A DNA stretch of 64,000 bases from Apricaphanius iberus (GCA_028564705.1 JAPXFQ010002095.1:434001-498000), one strand, 5' to 3'. Counted from the stretch's first letter, positions 38,983-50,335 are shown. Numbers and translations: made by a program. Notes: generated by a model from the sequence alone, not told the origin.

Positions 38983-41900
38983 GTGGGTTAATGCAGGCTT
39001 TCCACCGGCCGTTAAAACAGCAGCATTAAAACGTTTTGGTAGTTTAAGAAAAACAGATTCTGATACTGGGGGGGGTTGGTGCTAAATTTCATCAGTTTGT
39101 GTAACGAGTTCCTGGATGAAAATGCAGCAAAAAAAAAATGTGACGTTTGGCTGTATTTTGTAAAAGTAAACTGCAACATCTACGAGAAGATGTTTGCTGC
39201 CAAAACGGTAATAGCAGAATTTTTAAGAAATTACCTCACGCCTCCTTAGGGCATATCGATTAAAAAAACAATATCAATAATTATCGATAAAAATCGAATA
39301 ATTTAAAAAAATATATATTTTAAGTGCCTCCCCAGTCATTTTGTTATTCTTCAATGAACTGATTTTAACTAAGAATTTAATTAATTAATTTTTCAAATAC
39401 TTCTTTTTATCATAAGTTAGTTTGTAAGACACAAAAACAAACCAAGAGAGCTGAGTAACATCAGTAAATACTAAGAAAAGTAATATTATTAATCATTATA
39501 TTATATATATTTTTTAATCATGTTAGTAATTTAAATGAAAGGCTTATTTTTATAATTTTTAATCTTTTAAACATTTTATGACACTTTACAATAGTAATGG
39601 CTGAAACCCTTGGTTTAGTTTGTCAATAAAGTTTATTCAAATTCCCTTCAGCTGTAGGCTAAAGCTAAAGCTAACTAGCTACTCACCAGTGTTGATAGGC
39701 TCCAACGCTGCAGTTCAGTCACTGAGAGCTGAAGCCAGCAGGTCTATCCAACCCCTGTTGGGTTTTTTTAAAGCGTTTTTTAGCTTCTGGGGACCAGGAG
39801 CAGAACTGAGGGGACATTTTAACAGCCGCAGATGTTAGCAACGCGATGCGACCTGGGTACGTTTCCTGTGTCTCTCTGTAAGAGATTCGTAGCGAGACGG
39901 GAGTCCTGCTTAAAACAGCTGATCGTAGTTTTATATTTCGTTCATTATTGCTACGTTTAGTGTTTTAGTGCGTGGAGGATCGGTTCTAATCGGGACGTAA
40001 CCTTTACATTAGCCACTGAAACATTTATCTGGAACAACTTCCTCCGCTGCTGCCTTGTGACGTCTGAGCGCGGCGAAGTTACGGTGATGGTTCGTTTAGC
40101 GACTATTAAAAAATTCTGTTTCAGCTCAAATCATTTCATCCTTTTTGTGGTTTGAAAGCAGAGAGGGTGGCTGACAGAGCTGCGTGGGTCATTGTTAATG
40201 ATTCGTTGGGACACCCTTTTTTTTTCTATCGCACCACACGTCTATCGATCGTTGTATATTACTATCGAATTATCGTCCAGCCCCATGCCTTCCGCGTTGT
40301 CCATTATTTTCTGATAAAGGACACCTCGTCGGGCATTATCCCTTACACGTTTCATCGCTTCCCTGGGGTAAAGCTTGGTTTATGCTTGCCGCATGAACAT
40401 TCCGCGCGGAAACGAGACGTGCGGAACCGGCCGAGACGCCTTCTTGCAGCGTTTATACTTTTTGTGGATTGTCCCTGCTGAGAGCCAATATTCTTGACGA
40501 CTGTAGGGGGCGGCGTAGGGCTCTACGGCATGCATACAACACTACACCATAGTAGAAGTAGTAATCACTGTTGTTTACAAGATGATGATACCCGTGAGCT
40601 TAAATAAAGCAGAACTTTTATGCTATTTATTAGGAAAAAAGACGAAAAAAGGAGACAGTCCTCTCTTCCATTAAAACACAGTTGATCACAGTGCTCTCTA
40701 TCGACCGAATCATAAAGATGTCTATTTACGAACCTCCGGCAATATGAGCTCTTGCCAGTCCGCCATGTTTTCCGCGCGGGACCGTCCGCGTAGTTACAAA
40801 TTTTCCTAGGTGCGCGGCGCGGAAATTTTGGGGCGGGAGGAGGCCGTGCGGAGAGGCGTGGTTACTGAAATGACGTAATTTGGCCGTGCGGACCTCGCGG
40901 ACGCGGCAAGCATAAACCAAGCTTTACGGTCCGCCGATGAGGACAGATATTTTCAGCACCTCCAGTCTCTGTAGCAGATCAGAAAGATCCATTTTAATAT
41001 TTCGTCTATGGCTGGGTGATTTTCTGTAACCAACAGTGGAACGTCTTTAGCATCTGGAGAACACGGGAACATGGAGCGGTCTCCTTTTGAGCTGTATGTG
41101 ACGCTGTGCGCGGGGTTTCTCTGCTGTCTGACCTCTGCTGTGCGGCTCGACTCATCCCCATCCAACGAAAATGTCTCTGAGTTGTTCCAGGATTAGCTAA
41201 ACGTTTCACATGTTGAAATGACAAAACCAGCTCAGTACTTTTACCTCAAGGTACTTTAAAATACAAAAAAACCTTTCTTAAACCAACATATTTTAATGAG
41301 TTGTCGTGCGTGCTTTTGATGGCATTAAAAATGTAAAAAAAACAGTTGAATTTCTGCAGAAACCCTTTAGAATAATAAAGTAGAATCTCATCTCCATGTT
41401 TCAGGCGACTTTAACCCTTTAACCCTCTAGGCGCCAAAGTCGCAATATTGCGACAAGCAACATTGACTTTAACGAGCCACAGCTGGAGATGGGGCCACTA
41501 ATTTAATTACTACTTTACACCAGGAGATGGCGGACATGTGTACCTTTAATCTTGGACACCTTTTTTGGTGTGTTACCATGGAAACTTTTGGAGTAAATCG
41601 GCCTGTAAGTCAGCGCCGCGAGCGGGGGACGCGAGGTGCAGCTACTGCGGTCATAATATAGAGAAAGCGATTTTTAGAAAGATAAAACTTATGAGGCCGA
41701 GATGTCGGAGTTCCCCGCCGGGAAGTATTGGCTTATTCAGATTCTGAAGAGAAATATTTACCTCTGATCTGTTCAGTTCTCCCGGGAGAAAGTTGAACTA
41801 AAATGTCCTGCAGCAACAGCCAGTCCCGTTTCGCCATGACGCTCCAAAAGCAGCAATATTCCAGCTCTGCATCACGTTCTCCCGGTGAGGGAAAGGTATG

Positions 41901-44900
41901 TGTTCGGGTAGCAAGGTGGTCATCACAACGCTAATTGTGACCGAGGTGGGAGGGATGTAAAAATCAGTGGAAATAATAGCAGATTCGATAGAAAACAGGA
42001 GAGAAAAAAGACAGCTTATAAGCGGGTAAACAGCAGCAAAGTTCTCTGTCCCGCTGCAAGTGAGGATGATGATGATTTTGGCGAGGTTTGCTTGACAGAT
42101 GAGGAAGAGTAGAATCACCAGTGGATCAGACAATTTGATGAACCTGTTAGTTATTTTTGGGACGGATCTGTAAAATTCTGTGGCCAATATTTTCTTTCTG
42201 TTGGTTTTATATAGTGAACAGAGTAACGGAGCTACATAAGAAAGGACATAAACAGATATATCCAAAAAAATTAAACGTATATAGAAAAATCTAAATAAAA
42301 AAAGTTTTAAACGATGTAAAAAAGCAAAAAATTGTAAAAGTCATGCAATCCAACTCCGACGTCATAATATGCAAATTAGATGTATGATTTTGCTCGTTAC
42401 ACAAACTTTGGATCATACTGAAGATTTTTCTAATTTACAGTGTACCTTTATCTATAACCATATTAAAGCTACAACATTTTGAACTAGTGATGTTAGGGTA
42501 AAAAATGGTGGGTTAACCTGGTCTCAAAAGGCCCTCCCACTGAAGTCTCTCTTTATTTGGTCAAACTTCATTAGCATCTTAAAAGAACAGGGTGTATACA
42601 AAGGAACATATGGTTGAAACCAAATGACATTTAAAAAGTACATTTAAACTATGTGATAAAGAAATATACCCTAAGAAAATAATAATACAACATTATTATT
42701 TTTCCCTAACAAGTGATATCAAAATGGAATAGTTTATGGACAAAATCCGCCTAGAGGGTTAACATTCCTGCATTTTCCACCTGAAATATTTTTAAAACGC
42801 ATACTGAAATTAAAATTAAAGCTTTTCTTGAACCGTTTGGAGTAGAGATATGGCTGAGGTTTCGTTAGAAAGAAAACACTCTGAAATATGTAACAGAACA
42901 GTGAAAATATGTCTAAGTGCAATTGTTGCCCACTTATATAATTTTTAATACAGAGGAAAAGATAAAATTTTGTTTTTTCTTATTAAAATTTCTAAAATAT
43001 ATGCTCAAATAGTTTTAGAATTGTGTGGTGATCCTAAAAACATTGTGGGTCTAAAGTCTGATTTATATAAATGACAGCAATAAACCAAAAAAAATTATCA
43101 TTTTACATCGTATATAAATAAATACCATAAACTAAAGATCAAATGTGCCCCAAAAAAGTACAATCTGTGCCAAATCTGCTTTTTCCTTGTATTTAAAAAA
43201 ACTCCCAAAGTCACCTCTGTCTTGTCTCAAACAAAGCTCCACGGCTTCCACCATGTTGTATAATAACAATAAAGTGTGTTTTGACCCAGCACTCAAAGGG
43301 TTACTTACTGTGCGTAACGCTGTGTAATCCTTTCCTTTCTTTGTTTGGATAAACTTCTTTACGCTGGCCGTTTCCTATTGCAAAGATAAAGTCCAACCTA
43401 TTGCCGTTTTCAGCATTCCATTGGCTATTTGATGCTTCAATCATCATTGTTCTCTGCCACGACCAGTTTGAAGCACGTAGGAGAGAATAGGGATGGCACT
43501 TTTCAGCTATCAGCCAATAGCTAAAGACTTTGCCACAGAATACCGGGGTAACCTGTCAGCTATTGGATCAAGTAAGTTATGAGTCATAAGCTAAGCTCTT
43601 CAGGAATGCTCAGTGTGATTTGTAGCAGGAAATCCACATGATATAAGAATCTGTGATTAAAAAACATTGAGAAACGTACTCCTGGGAAAGGAAAGTTGTT
43701 GAATTTTCAGAGCAGATTATGTTAGACTGTGGATGTAGGACTTGTTGCTGGGGAACAATGTTATTGGAGAATATCAAATTGAGGATTTATAGCAACAAAA
43801 ATCCTTGTGAATGTAAAAACACTGTTTGTGTTGGATCGGATTTGTGAGAGAAAGCAGCCTGCAAAATGTGAGTTGTGCATAATTAATCTTCCGGGAGGGA
43901 ATGGGGGGGTGACAAAGACAAATGATGTGTTCACACTTATGATTGTTTCCTTTATTGGCATATATGGTTAAAAAAAACTATATTATTTTCTTTCCAATGA
44001 AATAAAATAGATATATTCATAGAAATTATAAATCAGAATATCATGGAGTAAAAAGTAAAAATAACGGGACGTTAAGGGGTTGTAAGCTAAAACTTTTTTA
44101 TTTCCTGTTTAAATAGAAATTACCGCTTTGAGGACGTCTTCGTCACCATCCCTCAGCAGCTGGCGCGGGCGACCAAAGAGGCCGGAATCACAAAGTTTAT
44201 CCACATGTCGCATCTCAACGCCGACATTCGCAGCCCCTCCAAATACCTGAGGAACAAGGTTTGGGACACGTTGGACACGGTCCCCACCACCACCCCCACC
44301 ACCAGTTCCATTAACCCCGATCTTTTCGTTGTTCTGCCTCAGGCGGTGGGTGAGGAAGCGGTGAGGGAAGAGTTTCCTGACGCAATCATCATGAAGCCTT
44401 CTGAGATGTTTGGCAGAGAGGACAGATTCTTCAACTATTACGCCAGTAAGAACCGGATTCTGATGCTTATGATGAGTATCAGCGCGGCTCGTTGTGGATT
44501 TATGGAAACTTTTCCTCTTTCAGACATGCGCTGGTTCGGCAACGCTATTCCTCTGCTGGCCCTCGGGAAGAAAACCGTCAAGCAACCAGTTCATGTAAGT
44601 TTGGTTGTAGAAAAAAGAACCGTCTTCATCTTTAATTAACCTAAACATATTAAAGTTTAGATTTTGTAAATGCAAACGGAACCGAGAACCAAAGTCATGG
44701 TTTCTGTGTTCGATGATCTGATAACTTTGCTCCAAGACATTGGTGGTTAATCACAGTAATGTCTCTCAGGTGGTGGATGTGGCCAAAGCCATCGTCAGCG
44801 CTGTGAAAGACCCAGACGCCAACGGGAAGACGTACGCCCTGGTTGGGTGAGTTCATGTTGGGAACATTGCCTTAAAGGTATAGCCGATGATTTATCTAAT

Positions 44901-46101
44901 TTCCAGAAAATCTCAGGAAACAACCACCCTCTCCACTTTTTTCGCAAAGACGACTCTTCCCTGGAAATTAACAGTATCCACATATTGGGCTGGGCGATTA
45001 TGAAAATAAAGTACTCACGATTATTTTAGCGATTTTAGTCTAATCAAACAATAATATTAAAAAACAATTAAACATGTCGCATACAGATCATGCGTCCTGC
45101 TCCTGTTGTTTCAAACACATCACTACAGAACCGTGCGCCAGCACTAACGTTGGTCAGTCCATTTTCCTTCACCAGCTCTACACTACAACACAGTACTGGG
45201 GCCACTGTAGAAAAAGGAGTAATTTTGAGTAATTTTCCTCCCAAAAAACTCAAAAATTCTGAGATTATTTGCACATATTTTCCAGAAACAAACTCTGAAA
45301 TTCTCTGATGTCAAAAAGTAGTATAATTATGAGTAAAAACTAAGAATTTCTGAGCTTATTAGCACTTATACCATGGTCTGGGTGAATACTCTATTCTGAT
45401 TTGCTGGAGGGTGTACATTAAAAAGTGATAATGTACACCTAGGAAAGGCGTCCCATCAAATTGCCTGACGACAGTTCTAAATTGGCAACGGCGTCTCAAC
45501 GTTATTTGCATCATCCTCTGGACACACACAAGCAGTAAGTAGTGTACTGGCCTTCTGAAATGATATTTAGTATCACGTAACGTAAGGTAAAGCCATCATC
45601 TTACTCCCCATCACTGATAAATCGCTGCAGTCGGCTCGCTCTGGCCACGTTGCTTGGCAACACCTGTATACGTGAGATATTAAATAGTGTGCTCGACTTA
45701 TAAAAAAACCTCGCAGTTTTAACTCTAAAATACATGAAAGAATTATTAATTGATTAAGTATGTCCTTCTTTCGGAAGTGACCATGGTATAAGCGGGATAA
45801 TTTTCGCGTTGGACGGTTCACACCGCCTCGTCGTCCATTATTTTCTGATAATGTACACCTCGTCGGGCATTATTCCTTACATATTGTCCAGGAAAAAAGA
45901 CTCTGAAATTCTCTGTTACAAAATTCGTAAGATTGCAAGTTAAGAGACTGAAATTTTGAGATTTTCAGATATTTCTCTGATGTAGAAAAGAACATTTATG
46001 AGAAAAAAGAAATTTCTATGATTAAAGCTATACATTTTCAATATCTAAACGAACATATTTCTGACATAGTAAAGTCAGAAATATGTAAAAAAAATTATAT
46101 A

Positions 46102-46137
<36 letters not shown>

Positions 46138-49076
46138 CACTACCGTTTAAAAGTTTGGGGTCACCCAAACAATTTTGTGTTTTCCATGAAAAGTCACACT
46201 TATTCACCACCATACGTTGTGAAATGAATAAAAAATAGAGTCAAGACATTGACAAGGTTAGAAATAATGATTTTTATTTGAAATAAGATTGTTTTTACAT
46301 CAAACTTTGCTTTCATCAAAGAATCCTCCATTTGCAGCAATTACAGCATTGCAGACCTTTGGCATTCTAGCTGTTAATTTGTTGAGGTAATCTGGAGAAA
46401 TTGCACCCCACGCTTCTAGAAGCAGCTCCCACAATTTGGATTGGTTGGATGGGCACTTCTTGCGTACCATACGGTCAAGCTGCTCCCACAACAGCTCAAC
46501 GGGGTTCAAATCTGGTGACTGCGCTGGCCACTCCATTACCGATAGAATACCAGCTGCCTGCTTCTTCTCTAAATAGTTCTTGCACAATTTCGAGGTGTGT
46601 TTTGGGTCATTGTCCTGTTGTAGGATGAAATTGGCTCCAATCAAGCGCTGTCCACTGGGTATGGCATGGCGTTGCAAAATGGAGTGATAGCCTTCCTTAT
46701 TCAGAATCCCTTTTACCCTGTACAAATCTCCCACCTTACCAGCACCAAAGCAACCCCAGACCATCACATTACCTCCACCATGCTTAACAGATGGCGTCAG
46801 GCATTCTTCCAGCATCTTTTCAGTTGTTCTGCGTCTCACAAACGTTCTTCTTTGTGATCCAAACACCTCAAACTTGGATTCATCCGTCCACAGCACTTTT
46901 TTCCAGTCTTCCTCTGTCCAATGTCTGTGTTCTTTTGCCCATCTTAATCTTTTTCTTTTATTGGCCAGTCTCAGATATGGCTTTTTCTTTGCCACTCTGC
47001 CCTGAAGCCCAGAATCCCGCAGCCGCCTCTTCACTGTAGATGTTGACACTGGTGTTTTGCGGGTACTATTTAATGAAGATGCCAGTTGGGGACCTGTGAG
47101 GCGTCTGTTTCTCAAACTAGAGACTCTAATGTACTTATCTTCTTGCTCAGTTGTGCAACGCGGCCTCCCACTTCTTTTTCTACTCTGGTTAGAGCCTGTT
47201 TGTGCTGTCCTCTGAAGGGAGTAGTACACACCGTTGTAGGAAATCTTCAATTTCTTAGCAATTTCTCGCATGGAATAGCCTTCATTTCTAAGAACAAGAA
47301 TAGACTGTCGAGTTTCAGATGAAAGTTCTCTTTTTCTGGCCATTTTGAGCGTTTAATTGACCCCACAAATGTGATGCTCCAGAAACTCAATCTGCTCAAA
47401 GGAAGGTCAGTTTTGTAGCTTCTGTACCGAGCTAAACTGTTTTCAGATGTGTGAACATGATTGCACAAGGGTTTTCTAATCATCAATTAGCCTTCTGAGC
47501 CAATGAGCAAACACATTGTACCATTAGAACACTGGAGTGATAGTTGCTGGAAATGGGCCTCTATACACCTATGTAGATATTGCACCAAAAACCAGACATT
47601 TGCAGCTAGAATAGTCATTTACCACATTAGCAATGTATAGCGTGTGTTTCTTTAAAGTTAAGACTAGTTTAAAGTTATCTTCATTGAACAGTACAGTGCT
47701 TTTCCTTCAAAAATAAGGACATTTCAATGTGACCCCAAACTTTTGAACGGTAGTGTATATGTGCTTTTAATCATACAAATATCTACGTTTTTCTGTCAAA
47801 TGTTCTTTTATACATCAGAGAATAAAAATATCTGAAAATCTTCAAAATTCTGTCTATTAACTTGTAATCTTACGACTTTTGTGACAGAATTTACGACTTT
47901 GTTCTGGACAATATGTGCATTTACTAATAATTTAACTACTTTTTGTGTGGAAATTTACTTCCAAATATTTTTCTTTTGTTAACAATCGACAAAGACGGAG
48001 GGATCTTTTAAGGTAGCAGGTTATGTTCAGAGTGCATAACACACTGCAGTATCTGTTTGTCCCTGATGGGGGCGCCATCGTACCACACAGTGAAGGAGAA
48101 TCTCTGATCAGATGGAGACAGGATGGACACACAGGACGTTCTGTGTCCAGTTTGATGCCCAGCAAACGTGTAGAAATGGAAATTCTCCTCAGATCAGATC
48201 AAATAAACGTTTGATTTTGCAAATGTGACAAACTGGGTGGGTATATTCTCCAGTAAGAAGATCACAGTGAGACACTGTGTGTGTAATAATTCAGCAGATA
48301 TTAAGATGACAGTAGAAATTTTAACTAATCAGATTCAAATCAATGTTTATGCATTTTTTTAAAATTGTTTTAAGTTAAACAATAAACGTGGTTTTAGTTC
48401 TTTGTCGTCAGCTGTGAACATGTTGCTGCTGACTGGAAGCGGCTCCAAGCTGACATGAAGGCCACATTCTTCTACCTCTGCGTTTTTAATCATGTTAGAC
48501 GTAGCTCCACCGCATTAATACCTGCCTGTGTATTTCCTGAAGGCCAAACCGCTACGTCCTTCATGACATGGTGGAGTACATCTACGCTGTGGCCCACAGG
48601 CCCTTCCTGCCCTACCCTCTGCCTCGCCCTCTCTACCGGTAAGATGTTCCTCCCTTTGTTCTGCTTCCAGCGACTCAATGGAGACTACATTAAAGAAATT
48701 ATACCTCGTTTTCTGTCACACAAAGACGTGTAAAACTCTCTTTATTTTCAGTCTGGCCGCCAAGGTTTTTTCATTGAACCCGTTTGAACCCTGGACGACC
48801 CCGGACAAGATCGACAGGGTGAGATGATCGAAAAGCCGAGATGTTGCAGCTTGTGGCTCATCTTTGATCCACATGCTGAACGTTATGACTCTGATTTCGT
48901 TCCAGTTTCACACGACGGACAAGAAGTACCCCGGACTTCCTGGTCTGGAGGATCTGGGGATCACGCCTTCCTCTGTGGAGCAGAAGGCGATCGAGATCTT
49001 GCGCCGCCACCGCCGCTTCCGCTACCTGGAAGCTGAGCTGGATGAGACGAAGCCCGCCAAGACGGTCAACTACTAA
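35863..49076 (+). CDS. ndufa9: NDUFA9, complex I accessory subunit (11 exons)
   Basis: Exons: 35863-35917, 38454-38630, 38718-38815, 38891-38982, 44117-44258, 44343-44445, 44524-44594, 44770-44846, 48543-48638, 48752-48818, 48906-49076. Joined, they give 382 residues ending [12 protein letters not shown], close to the human length I recall (377). The product is an atypical short-chain dehydrogenase/reductase-like subunit of mitochondrial NADH:ubiquinone oxidoreductase, which binds NADPH and stabilises the Q-module junction. Seen here: an N-terminal presequence poor in acidic residues, the nucleotide-binding [12 protein letters not shown] (GxxGxxG at about 64-70), [53 protein letters not shown] and [16 protein letters not shown]. 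No break is visible. Introns 4 (38983-44116) and 8 (44847-48542) are swollen by mobile DNA. Confidence 0.95.
36470..36715 (-). mobile_element. L2-like LINE 3' fragment in NDUFA9 intron 1
   Basis: GCAGCTCCGTGTTTCAGCAG with CTTTGCAGTCATCAGGAATT is shared with 27725-27775. It is a short antisense copy with its 3' end toward the left. Confidence 0.5.
37905..38300. mobile_element. hAT-like MITE fragment, GAATCGATTC family
   Basis: The segment ends GAATCGATTCTCAGCCCTAG, the complement of a TAGGGCTG terminus. It matches, in reverse orientation, the sequence at 53830-54215 (CTTAATTATATGCCTGTAAT shared). It lies in NDUFA9 intron 1. Confidence 0.55.
39246..40287. mobile_element. Probable hAT-like non-autonomous element
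   Basis: The left end, TTAGGGCATATCGAT, and the right end, ATCGTCCAGCCCCA, are imperfect complements of a common teleost TAGGGCTGGGCGATA terminus. The interior of about 1 kb is AT-rich on the left, then has gene-like but non-coding sequence. No transposase is seen. Boundaries are approximate. Confidence 0.45.
40368..40927. mobile_element. 560-bp MITE with perfect 25-bp inverted ends and GC-rich interior
   Basis: The outer 25 bases (GTAAAGCTTGGTTTATGCTT plus GCCGC) recur exactly inverted at 40903-40927. The subterminal sequences are CG-rich (CCGCGCGG, GGAACCGGCCGAGACG, CGTCCGCG), unlike the surrounding AT-rich intron. There is no open frame of note. The target duplication is unclear, so the superfamily is not assigned. 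It lies in NDUFA9 intron 4. Confidence 0.7.
41423..42758. mobile_element. PiggyBac-like non-autonomous element
   Basis: A 1336-bp insertion in NDUFA9 intron 4 is flanked by TTAA at 41419-41422 and 42759-42762. Its termini CCCTCTAGGCG and CGCCTAGAGGG are perfect inverted repeats. TTAA duplication is the PiggyBac signature. On the + strand short open stretches resemble the acidic N-terminus of PiggyBac transposases ([10 protein letters not shown] near 41730, then [16 protein letters not shown] near 42065), but stops and gaps separate them and no catalytic core remains. Confidence 0.8.
42763..44116. other. NDUFA9 intron 4, right part
   Basis: AT-rich intronic sequence with no recognised repeat ends and no frame resembling a protein. 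Confidence 0.3.
44117..44846 (+). CDS. ndufa9: NDUFA9 exons 5-8
   Basis: Four closely spaced exons. Exon 5 starts [16 protein letters not shown] and ends at KYLRNK. Exon 6 is [16 protein letters not shown] through FFNYYA. Exon 7 is [17 protein letters not shown] through QPVH. Exon 8 is [18 protein letters not shown] through ALVG. All junctions obey GT-AG and phase. Intron 8 begins here and contains the first intact Tc1-type transposon. Confidence 0.94.
45369..45880. mobile_element. MITE inserted in an older foldback
   Basis: This block starts at TACCATGGTCTGGGTGAATA and ends near TCGTCGGGCATTATTCCTTA. The latter wording also occurs at 40305-40345. The flanking sequence (GCACTTAT on the left, ATATTGTCCAG on the right) joins into text found intact, inverted, at about 47900-47930. 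It is therefore an insertion, with boundaries good to about 10 bp. Confidence 0.5.
46095..46137. repeat. (TA)n microsatellite
   Basis: An almost uninterrupted TA run, broken once by ACAT, immediately abuts the left end of Tc1 copy 1. Every dinucleotide in it is a possible Tc1 target. Confidence 0.95.
46138..47755 (-). mobile_element. Intact Tc1-type transposon, copy 1 (DD38E)
   Basis: A 1618-bp element bounded by 27-bp terminal inverted repeats beginning CACTACCGTTYAAAAG (one mismatch at the left end) and flanked by TA on both sides, the Tc1/mariner target duplication. It sits in NDUFA9 intron 8, antisense to the gene, at the edge of a (TA)n tract. About 390 bp of 5' non-coding sequence precede the transposase and about 160 bp follow it. 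It differs from copy 2 (58419-60037) by three substitutions and one A-run indel that I can see, all outside the coding region. Confidence 0.95.
46300..47343 (-). CDS. Tc1-type transposase, 347 aa, intact (copy 1)
   Basis: A full-length transposase that catalyses cut-and-paste transposition at TA. Residues 8-45 form a helix-turn-helix ([20 protein letters not shown]). A GRPR-like linker is at 59-62 (GRPR), and a second DNA-binding region follows, with a basic stretch [18 protein letters not shown] (118-135) that may act as a nuclear localisation signal. The catalytic residues are D154 (WTDES), D244 (QQDNDPKH) and E283 (NPVELLW). D244 and E283 are separated by 38 residues, not the 34 usual in Tc1 or Sleeping Beauty. 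This fits the DD38E group that I recall being called Intruder. No stop or frameshift is present. Confidence 0.95.
   Translation of the reverse strand: MARKRELSSETRQSILVLRNEGYSMREIAKKLKISYNGVYYSLQRTAQTGSNQSRKRSGRPRCTTEQEDKYIRVSSLRNRRLTGPQLASSLNSTRKTPVSTSTVKRRLRDSGLQGRVAKKKPYLRLANKRKRLRWAKEHRHWTEEDWKKVLWTDESKFEVFGSQRRTFVRRRTTEKMLEECLTPSVKHGGGNVMVWGCFGAGKVGDLYRVKGILNKEGYHSILQRHAIPSGQRLIGANFILQQDNDPKHTSKLCKNYLEKKQAAGILSVMEWPAQSPDLNPVELLWEQLDRMVRKKCPSNQSKLWELLLEAWGAISPDYLNKLTARMPKVCNAVIAANGGFFDESKV
47991..48542. other. NDUFA9 intron 8, right part
   Basis: Nothing is recognised apart from a possible LINE-derived stretch near 48060-48170, which lacks a clear motif. Confidence 0.25.
48543..49076 (+). 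CDS. ndufa9: NDUFA9 exons 9-11, C-terminal part
   Basis: Exon 9 (acceptor CCTGAAG) encodes [20 protein letters not shown]. Exon 10 encodes [20 protein letters not shown]. Exon 11 encodes [20 protein letters not shown], then an Arg/His-rich segment and the terminal PAKTVNY. The stop TAA is at 49074-49076. Confidence 0.94.
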
Positions 49077-49136
49077 ACTACAGCATGAAAATCATCCTCA
49101 GAGAATTCATCTTGCTTTAGCCGCATTCTGTACATA

Positions 49137-49142
49137 AATAAA
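49137..49142 (+). terminator. ndufa9: NDUFA9 polyadenylation signal
   Basis: AATAAA lies 61 bases after the NDUFA9 stop and is followed by a T/G-rich stretch. This gives a very short 3' UTR, as expected for a housekeeping mitochondrial gene. Confidence 0.75.
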
Positions 49143-49959
49143 GAATTATCCTTACAGGCTGTTTCTGCGTCTTTGCTCACAACGACCAGGCTCATCATCT
49201 GGATCTTAAATTAAAACTAGGTTTATTACGGACGAAATATGAGTGTTCATCCTCTTTACTGTTTATGGTTCTGACCTACAGACCCAGAAATGTAGTTGCG
49301 CATAAAAATATTAGCTCAAACCAGTAAATCTGGATTTGTAATCCAGAATTTGGGCGTCCTGGAGGAGTTCCTGCATCGGTGCAGCGTGGCATGGAGGGGA
49401 TCAGCCTTTGGTACCGCTGGGTTGTTCTGACCCTCCGACTCGTCTGCTGCATCGGTTCTGGTGCCTCTCACCCTGATGTCCAGGAAGGAAGACCCGATTT
49501 CATCATTTGGGAGAGAAACCTGGACCTCGTTTAGAGACGATTCTGTCTGTTGCCGGGATTTAGACGGAGCAGAAACGATCTGGTCTGGATCAATGAATCA
49601 ATCAATCTGGTCTGTTTAATGCTCCTTTCTTCATCCTGGAGGCTACGGCCCTCGCTCTCCTTCTTCTGCGGTTGTAGTCCGCTAAACGTTTGTACACAAA
49701 AATTAGTTTTTAAAATTCACGTACATCAGCATTTCTATGTTCGATTCACGCCGCATTTCAAACTGGGCCAGAAAATAACTATAATCGCTCCATTGACTCT
49801 CATTAATTTTTTTTTGGCAGTAGGGACCCATGGACCGTAAGCAGAAGGGTGGGGCTTAGGCTCCCCATACAAACGGTGACACAGAAGAAAATGAAACTGT
49901 ACTAATCTACCTCAGGTCATCATCTTTCTCTTGTAATTGAGTAAATTAATAAAATTTAC
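49143..49959. other. Intergenic after NDUFA9
   Basis: A moderately GC-rich stretch (49350-49560) reads like old exon or repeat sequence but has no family motif in any frame. The rest is plain. Confidence 0.3.
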
Positions 49960-50335
49960 TCAATGCTACCTTGACAGCCAATCATTATTGACTTGATATG
50001 ACTGACACATCACCTGACCACAATTTAGCCAGTAGACGGCCATTTGTTTGATAAAAAAAAAATTTTTAATGAGTTTTAGCAATAAAACTGTGAAATCTAG
50101 CTTTGCTAATGGATGTATTTATTAGTAAAAAAAGATAATCATCAGAAATTGTACCCTATTCAAGAAATGTTACAAAAATGTACTTTTTAGTACTGAAGAA
50201 CATGTATGTTGGATTCAGACAGTGCAAAATGTAGTTACCCTAAGGTCCAATATTTGTTCTTAAAGTGTGTCAATTTCTTTTTTGTACCTTGAGGCTCAGT
50301 AATGTACCTATTCTGCACCCATATTTCTGACAGTA
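49960..50335 (+). repeat. Unclassified dispersed repeat, copy 2
   Basis: The second copy of the repeat at 15885-16180 ends in the same way: a TGTACCTTG stretch, then TAATGTACCTA and CATATTTCTGAC. It lies between NDUFA9 and GALNT8. Confidence 0.5.

Larger units (their letters stand above)
45200..47990. repeat. AT-rich foldback whose arms flank Tc1 copy 1
   Basis: The left arm (about 45885-46030, with an outer part at 45230-45367) and the right arm (about 47765-47990) are inverted repeats of each other: GATTTTCAGATATTT, TCTCTGATGTA and AAAAGAACATTT read on the left and reappear complemented on the right. The original centre was a (TA)n tract (46095-46137), into which Tc1 copy 1 inserted. The whole lies in NDUFA9 intron 8. 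Confidence 0.6.

Noticed and set aside
41798..42265. 155-residue - strand frame
   Set aside because: It lies antisense inside the PiggyBac-like element, is hydrophobic by composition, and has no recognisable motif.
46401..47322. Several + strand frames over the Tc1 elements (also 58683-59604)
   Set aside because: They are shadows of the antisense transposase gene, identical in both copies and without family motifs.
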